Of a DNA stretch of 38,451 bases, positions 33,904-38,451 are shown in pieces. Position 1 is the stretch's first letter. Every line of letters starts with the position of its first letter. The DNA is from Candidatus Fermentibacteraceae bacterium (GTDB lineage Bacteria; Fermentibacterota; Fermentibacteria; Fermentibacterales; JCC-6): assembly GCA_027067855.1 (NCBI GenBank), contig JAMOUX010000017.1:1-38451 (forward strand), read 5' to 3'. Made by a program: the position numbers and the translations under genes. Below the pieces are notes generated by a model that saw only the letters and a program-made list of their open reading frames with translations, did not search any database and was not told where the DNA came from.

Positions 33904-35312
33904 TTCTCTTTTAACCTTGTGATGGCGTTACCCACCATTATGAACACAATAGCCGAGATCACCGCACCGTAGGTCTTGTCTACGTGGAACCATCCGAGTT
34001 TACCGGCGATTATGCAGCTGAAAATGGTAATGGTTCCTCCTATGAAAGCCAGCTTCGCTCCCAGGCTGGTAATCCATCCGTTGGCGTATATTCCCAACAC
34101 GATGACTATGGCCCCTATGGCTCTTATCGCGTAGGAAACGTACGCCGCATCCAGGATGGCTCCCTTTATAAAAATCGCCAGGGGTATCGTCACGACGTTG
34201 ACCATCAGGACAAGTCTCTTGGCCGTTCCGAGTATCTTCTTGTCGTCGGCGGATTTGTTCATCAGGCCGTGATATATGTCTTTCGTAGCTATGGTCACTA
34301 CGGCGAAGTTGACCGGTCCCACCGTGGAGAGTATCGCAGCGAGAATCCCGGCCAGCGCCAGGCCTCCTAGTACCGGATGTATGAACCCTGGGGAGGTGAG
34401 CAGGGTGGGCAGGGCCATCTTGGGGTTTATTCCGGGATCTATGAACAGGCCTGTTTTTGCGATGAGTCCGAGTATGCCCACCATTACCCCGAACGGTGCT
34501 ATTATCAGACTGGACATGATGGCCGCACGTTTAGCCGTTTTCGGATCCTTGGCGGCAAAGATGGGTTGTATGCTGGCCTGCCCCGCCATCCCACCGAGAA
34601 TACCGCCGAGGAGCAGGCTGAATGCATAACCGAGATCAGCGCTGAACGGATTGTAGAGATTGTGCGGGGCGCCGGTTTCCACCAGCATTCTCCAAAGGGT
34701 ATCGAATCCGCCTACCTTGCTAAGACCCAGCACCATGGCGATACCGATACCGGTAAACATCGTGATCACGTGAATTAATCCGGTGATCGCCAGGGCATGC
34801 ATGCCACCCATGTAAGTATACAGGGTTATTATAGCGGAGGATATGAGTACCGCCGCTATCCAGTCTATTCCGAACAGGGAGGCTATGACACTGGAACACG
34901 TCTGGAGTTGGACGTAGGCGAGGGTCACGTACGCCACGAGAAATGAAACCGCAGAAACCGTCCTGGCCCTGGAACCGAAGAGGGTTTCCAGCATTTCACT
35001 GACGGTGTGGACGTTCTGTCTCCTGTAATGGGATGCCACGGTGAAGCCGATTATCACCATTCCCAGGGCGGTGGAAAAATTGTACAATATGGGCTGGAGA
35101 GTTCCGGTAGTGAAAGCCTTTTCGCTGACCCCTATGGTGCTCATGCCCCCCAGCCATTCCGCCGCGACCACGACGGCGCAGACTATCACCCCGAGGTTTC
35201 TGCCGGCTATGAGGAAATCGGAGGCGGAACGGCTGGCGAACCGCCTGGTAAACGTGGAGACCAATACCACGAAGCCGAAATACCCCATGATGACTGCTAT
35301 GTAAGTATTCAT
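33900..35312 (-). CDS. Sodium:solute symporter (SSS family)
   Basis: A 470-residue transporter with about 13 hydrophobic segments. Features of the family are SDFLIAGRNLG after the first helix, EWLGGMSTIG in the next, YTYMGGMHALAITGLIH, and GLALAGILAAILSTVGP with the sodium-site helix. SSS transporters import sugars, amino acids or organic acids with sodium. Sequence alone does not give the substrate, but coupling to a CoA-transferase and an oxidoreductase favours a carboxylic acid. GGAG lies nine bases before the ATG. It is 37 bases downstream of purC. Confidence 0.92.
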   Translation of the reverse strand: MNTYIAVIMGYFGFVVLVSTFTRRFASRSASDFLIAGRNLGVIVCAVVVAAEWLGGMSTIGVSEKAFTTGTLQPILYNFSTALGMVIIGFTVASHYRRQNVHTVSEMLETLFGSRARTVSAVSFLVAYVTLAYVQLQTCSSVIASLFGIDWIAAVLISSAIITLYTYMGGMHALAITGLIHVITMFTGIGIAMVLGLSKVGGFDTLWRMLVETGAPHNLYNPFSADLGYAFSLLLGGILGGMAGQASIQPIFAAKDPKTAKRAAIMSSLIIAPFGVMVGILGLIAKTGLFIDPGINPKMALPTLLTSPGFIHPVLGGLALAGILAAILSTVGPVNFAVVTIATKDIYHGLMNKSADDKKILGTAKRLVLMVNVVTIPLAIFIKGAILDAAYVSYAIRAIGAIVIVLGIYANGWITSLGAKLAFIGGTITIFSCIIAGKLGWFHVDKTYGAVISAIVFIMVGNAITRLKEK

Positions 35313-35349
35313 TACCTCTTGCTCCGTTACCTTTATAAACGAGTGATTC

Positions 35350-36378
35350 TCAGGGGGTCAGGAACCCCTTTATCTCCTTCATAGTTTCGTTCAGCGGTGG
35401 TACTCCTCCGAACCATTCCCTTCCCGTTATTTCATTGGTGCAGGAAAGGTACACCCTGGATATGAGTTCCTTCAGGCGTGGGGGCAGGGGGTCCGGAGTC
35501 GTTTCACATATTTCCTTCCAGTTCTTCCTGTTCCGTTTTTTCGCATCGTTGACCGACCGGAACCACGGGGTCTTCCGGTAATGAATGCGTGCTATTTCCT
35601 TGCTGACCGGGAGTCCGTGCAGGGTGAAGCGGCACTCGTCCAATGTCCCCAGGACGTCCACCAGCATGATCCTCCGCTCGTTGTCGAAACCCGTTTCCAC
35701 CTTGCCGTCTTCGTTAACGAGGCCGATCCCGGCATAATCCTTCGTTATCAGGTCGTTCACCCTGAGGGTCAGGTCTTTGAGTGTCTTCAATTCTCTCCGG
35801 TCAAGCCCCGAGATTTTGCCTGCTTCTTCCCACGTTATGTACCTGTCGGTTATTTCCAGTTTTGTGGATACGTCCAGGATCGGAGGATCCAGTCTGCTGC
35901 CCGGTGCCGGCATGGAATCCAGGCCCAGATCTTCGGGTGTTATACTTTTCTCCTCGAGTCTCCTGAACACACTGCTTCCCGGGGGTAAGCTGTTCCTGTA
36001 GATTATTTCCAGAGGGATGAGGAAGGTGGTTCTCTCGGACAGGTACGCCGAGTAATCGTATCCGTCGTCTTTTTGTCCGGGATGTATGACCCTCAAAAGT
36101 TCTATTTCCATGGTATCGGATGGTTCGTCGAGTTGGTCGAGCCTTTTCGGGATTCCATTCTCAACCAGTCCCAGGTAATGCGTGGGAATACCCATTTCCT
36201 GAAGTCTTTCGAAGAAGTATGCCCCCAGAATGGCTGTTGCCGCTCCTTTGCCTGAAATGGTGTCCGGCATTTCTCCCCAATCGAAGACGGAATATCTGTC
36301 GGAGAAGATGAACCTGCCCTTTCCCATTTTTTCGGTTGAGGGCTTCTCCAGAATCTTCAGATCCTTGACGCTGCCCAT
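35350..36378 (-). CDS. purC: SAICAR synthetase, long archaeal-like form
   Basis: A 342-residue phosphoribosylaminoimidazole-succinocarboxamide synthase, which joins aspartate to CAIR in purine synthesis. It carries FSDRYSVFDWGEMPD, SGKGAATAILGAYFFERL, GIPTHYLG, and the later VDVLGTLDE segment. Common bacterial PurC is about 240 residues; this longer form resembles haloarchaeal proteins as I recall them. AAAGGATG precedes the ATG. No other purine gene is near, and it is the first gene of a run that continues with the symporter; the link may be only shared transcription. Confidence 0.9.
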   Translation of the reverse strand: MGSVKDLKILEKPSTEKMGKGRFIFSDRYSVFDWGEMPDTISGKGAATAILGAYFFERLQEMGIPTHYLGLVENGIPKRLDQLDEPSDTMEIELLRVIHPGQKDDGYDYSAYLSERTTFLIPLEIIYRNSLPPGSSVFRRLEEKSITPEDLGLDSMPAPGSRLDPPILDVSTKLEITDRYITWEEAGKISGLDRRELKTLKDLTLRVNDLITKDYAGIGLVNEDGKVETGFDNERRIMLVDVLGTLDECRFTLHGLPVSKEIARIHYRKTPWFRSVNDAKKRNRKNWKEICETTPDPLPPRLKELISRVYLSCTNEITGREWFGGVPPLNETMKEIKGFLTP

Positions 36379-36574
36379 GCGATCATCCTTTCGGTTGGCA
36401 TGAGATGGAATCCCAGAACGTGGTTACCGTGTGTAAACCCGAGAAAACCGAATATACCCATGATTTTTTCCCCGGAGAAGGCTGTACCGGTTCCACCCCT
36501 TCCCGCGGAGAACGGGTTGTTCCTGCCGGAGTGGCGCCTGTATGTTCCGGCATAACCGGAGAATGGAGGAAAAC

Positions 36575-37546
36575 ATGGATCTCTCTACGACTTACATGAA
36601 ACTCGAACTGAGGAACCCGGTCTTGGTCGGAAGCTGCGGGCTTACCGGGACTAAGGAAGGAGTCAAAGCCTGTGCGGATAACGGTGCCGGAGCCGTAGTA
36701 CTCAAGTCCATTTTCGAAGAGCAGATAGAGGCGGAATTGGGAGCGGTTGCGAGGGAAGGAGCCGCTTATCCCGAAGCCGCCGATTACATAAACAGGTACG
36801 GCATGCGAAACGCCGTGTCCCGGTACCTGGAACTCCTGGAGGAATCCAACAGGGAAGTGGACATACCGGTCATTCCCAGCATTCATTGCTTCGGCGTGGG
36901 TGATTGGACGGGATTTGCAAGGAGGTTGGAAGATGCCGGCGCACCGGCCATAGAACTTAACGCTTTCGTTTTTCCCTCCGATCCATCGAAGAACGGCAGG
37001 GAGTACGAGAAGGTGATCCTGGATCTGGTCACCGCCGTCAAGGAGCGGGTGAGCATCCCGGTGGCGGTCAAGATAGGATCTTACTTTTCCGCACCGGCCC
37101 ACTTCATAAAGGAACTCGATTCCAGGGGCGTCGACGCCCTCGTACTCTTCAACCGGTTCGTCAGGATAGACTTCGATATCGAGAAGTTGAAGATTACGAA
37201 TGGGACCATGTTATCCACGCCCGATGAGACCCAGGAGGTCCTTCGCTGGGTAGGCATCGTTACACCTTTTCTGAAATGCGACGTATCCTCGACTACGGGA
37301 ATCCATGATGGTGCGAGCGTTGTGAAGCACCTTCTGGCCGGAGCTTCCACCGTTCAGGTTTCGTCGGTTCTGTACAGGGAGGGACTCGGAACCCTTTCCG
37401 GCATGTTGGGTTTCGTGGTCCGGTGGATGAAGAAACACGGTTTCGAAAAGACGAATGATTTCAAGGGGATGCTGAACCGCTCCGGAATCGATGATCCCGG
37501 CGGTTTCGAGAGAGTCCAGTTCATGAAGGCATCGACCGGTACCTGA
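36575..37546 (+). CDS. Dihydroorotate dehydrogenase-like flavoprotein
   Basis: A 323-residue TIM-barrel protein of the dihydroorotate dehydrogenase-like group. It opens with MDLSTTYMKLELRNPVLVGS and shows GAGAVVLKSIFEEQI, VIPSIHCFG, AIELNAF, VAVKIG, and the C-terminal flavin phosphate-binding region GASTVQVSSVLYREG. It lacks the full set of residues I would expect in true PyrD, so a pyrimidine role is not assured. GGAGGA six bases before ATG 36575 decides the start. The 196-base gap before it is shared with the divergent purC gene; I see no clear promoter boxes. Confidence 0.85.
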   Translation: MDLSTTYMKLELRNPVLVGSCGLTGTKEGVKACADNGAGAVVLKSIFEEQIEAELGAVAREGAAYPEAADYINRYGMRNAVSRYLELLEESNREVDIPVIPSIHCFGVGDWTGFARRLEDAGAPAIELNAFVFPSDPSKNGREYEKVILDLVTAVKERVSIPVAVKIGSYFSAPAHFIKELDSRGVDALVLFNRFVRIDFDIEKLKITNGTMLSTPDETQEVLRWVGIVTPFLKCDVSSTTGIHDGASVVKHLLAGASTVQVSSVLYREGLGTLSGMLGFVVRWMKKHGFEKTNDFKGMLNRSGIDDPGGFERVQFMKASTGT

Positions 37547-37569
37547 TAACGTGTGCCGGGAGCAAAGGG

Positions 37570-37598
37570 GGGAGGAGGCGGGGAAACCGCCTCCTCCC
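37570..37598. terminator. GC-rich perfect hairpin between converging genes
   Basis: Twelve bases (37570-37581, GGGAGGAGGCGG) pair perfectly with 37587-37598 across a five-base loop. It lies 23 bases after the dihydroorotate dehydrogenase-like stop and 15 bases from the converging peptidase stop. No T-run follows in the plus direction and only a short TTT in the minus direction. Confidence 0.7.
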
Positions 37599-37612
37599 AT
37601 TGTGATACCGGG

Positions 37613-38451
37613 TTACCGTATGACTACGAGACTGGTGGAATCCGTCCAGTCACCGCTGGTGACCCTTACGTGGTACATTCCGGAAGGTACGGGGGCGCCG
37701 GCGGTGTCCTTCAGGTTCCACTCGATAGCGTGTCGTCCCGCGGCCATCTCGCCTGAGTCCAGTGTCGTAACGATTCTGCCGGTTACGTCGTAGATGTCTA
37801 TCGAAACGTTACCGGAGCGGGCGACGCTGAAAGGAATGGTCACGGAAGCTTTGGCCGGGCTGGGATAGGCCGCGCCCAGGGAATTGACGAGGAACCCCGG
37901 AACGTCGCCTTCCATGCCTACGCTAGTCACATTGATGGTGCCGAGGTACGAGATATGATCCCTGGCCCAGGCCACTATCGACATGGAACCGGTAGTTGAC
38001 GGATCGGCGTAGAGCGTGACCTTGCCGCTGCTGTTGGTAGTATCCACGTCGTAAACTTCGCCTGTCTGCCAATGTCCCTTCTTTATGCATACCCTGGCTC
38101 CTTCAACGGGGGAACCTCCGGAAGTAACGGTAACATCGATGTTACCGGAGCCGCTTATGCTGCTGGGATGGGATGCTTCGAGAGAATCGGCTTCAAGGAA
38201 CCACATGGGAAGTTCGGGGTCACCGAAGAGGTTGTATTCCTTGATGCACCAGTCAGCCAATTCGCTGGGAGGCACCATTGCGTCGGAAGCCATCAGGTGC
38301 GCCACTCCGAGGTTGTACAGGGTATCGTTCCACATCACGTCGTAGAAATGCCTGCAGAGTATCTCGCTTTCCCCGTAACCGGGATTGCTGGGTGTTCCCC
38401 AACCGTACCTGGCGTTGAAACAACCGAAACCCCCGCCCTTTGGAGAATTGT
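37613..38451 (-). CDS. Secreted C25 (gingipain-like) peptidase, C-terminal part (5' partial)
   Basis: The frame runs open to the right edge of the window, so the N-terminus and catalytic residues are outside. The visible part starts with a segment containing FNARYGWGTPSNPG, which with NLFGDPELPMWFL is typical of the end of C25 peptidase domains. An Ig-like or carboxypeptidase-regulatory-like domain follows (VTSGGSPVEGARVCI). The protein ends with a FlgD-like/type-A sorting-like domain: LGAAYPSPAKASVTIPFSV, IDIYDVTGRIV, and PSGMYHVRV. In Bacteroidetes such ends direct export by the type IX system; whether that system exists here is unknown. It is probably an extracellular protease. Confidence 0.85.
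   Translation of the reverse strand, partial: NSPKGGGFGCFNARYGWGTPSNPGYGESEILCRHFYDVMWNDTLYNLGVAHLMASDAMVPPSELADWCIKEYNLFGDPELPMWFLEADSLEASHPSSISGSGNIDVTVTSGGSPVEGARVCIKKGHWQTGEVYDVDTTNSSGKVTLYADPSTTGSMSIVAWARDHISYLGTINVTSVGMEGDVPGFLVNSLGAAYPSPAKASVTIPFSVARSGNVSIDIYDVTGRIVTTLDSGEMAAGRHAIEWNLKDTAGAPVPSGMYHVRVTSGDWTDSTSLVVIR

Noticed and set aside
1-38451. Mobile elements, CRISPR arrays, tRNA or rRNA genes
   Set aside because: I saw no transposase or integrase, no regularly spaced repeats, and no tRNA or rRNA-like segments; gene content is housekeeping and metabolic throughout.

Overview
The window looks like chromosomal core sequence from a Gram-negative (diderm), probably anaerobic bacterium of moderately high GC. 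Diderm evidence is BamA, TamB and a TolC-type channel. Anaerobic evidence is two sets of 2-oxoacid:ferredoxin oxidoreductase genes plus small ferredoxins. A secreted C25 (gingipain-like) peptidase ending in a FlgD/type-A-like C-terminal domain, common in the Bacteroidetes/Chlorobi/Fibrobacteres neighbourhood, suggests an uncultured FCB-related lineage such as Fermentibacterota; this placement is inference. I see no rRNA, tRNA, CRISPR array, insertion sequence or phage gene. Start codons are varied: TTG and GTG are frequent, and three genes have ribosome binding sites that point to ATA, ATC or CTG.

Layout. 1-6520 (+): 3' end of a YacL-like PIN-TRAM protein, fused ispDF, glycogen synthase, a Yip1-like membrane protein, a TolC-like channel and fabD. 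6517-7863 (-): a ThiD kinase fused to a zinc-ribbon NUDIX hydrolase. 7956-13341 (+): bamA and tamB. 13351-16022: a HIT protein (-), a 3-methyladenine DNA glycosylase (+), and on the minus strand a membrane protein plus an ABC-2-type ATPase that has lost its nucleotide-binding motifs. 16404-18998 (+): clpB. 19546-22286 (+): a vorDBA-type oxidoreductase operon with fused beta and gamma subunits. 22329-22772 (-): ndk. 23019-26249 (+): a 1076-residue PAS/GAF protein ending in a kinase-like region without recognisable catalytic boxes. 26344-29591 (+): leuS, an OsmC-like protein and a cupin. 29733-30291 (+): an unusual ferredoxin behind a sigma-54-like promoter, and an FmdB-type zinc ribbon. 36378-30309 (-): purC, a sodium:solute symporter, a CaiB/Frc CoA-transferase and a second oxidoreductase (alpha, then fused beta-gamma). 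36575-37546 (+): a dihydroorotate dehydrogenase-like protein. 38451-37613 (-): the 3' end of the secreted peptidase.

How the genes fit together. bamA and tamB overlap and together serve outer-membrane protein assembly and envelope integrity. The vor operon and the second oxidoreductase would oxidise 2-oxoacids to acyl-CoA and reduce ferredoxin. In the minus-strand cluster an importer, a CoA-transferase and an oxidoreductase are translationally coupled or tightly spaced, which suggests a pathway for uptake and CoA activation of an unidentified organic acid. This is the strongest candidate for an undescribed metabolic unit.

A second theme is degenerate catalysis. The PIN domain appears to lack two of its four acidic residues, the ABC ATPase lacks Walker A and Walker B, and the sensor protein lacks the histidine and ATP-binding boxes. 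All of these come from by-eye alignment against remembered family consensus and need profile searches.
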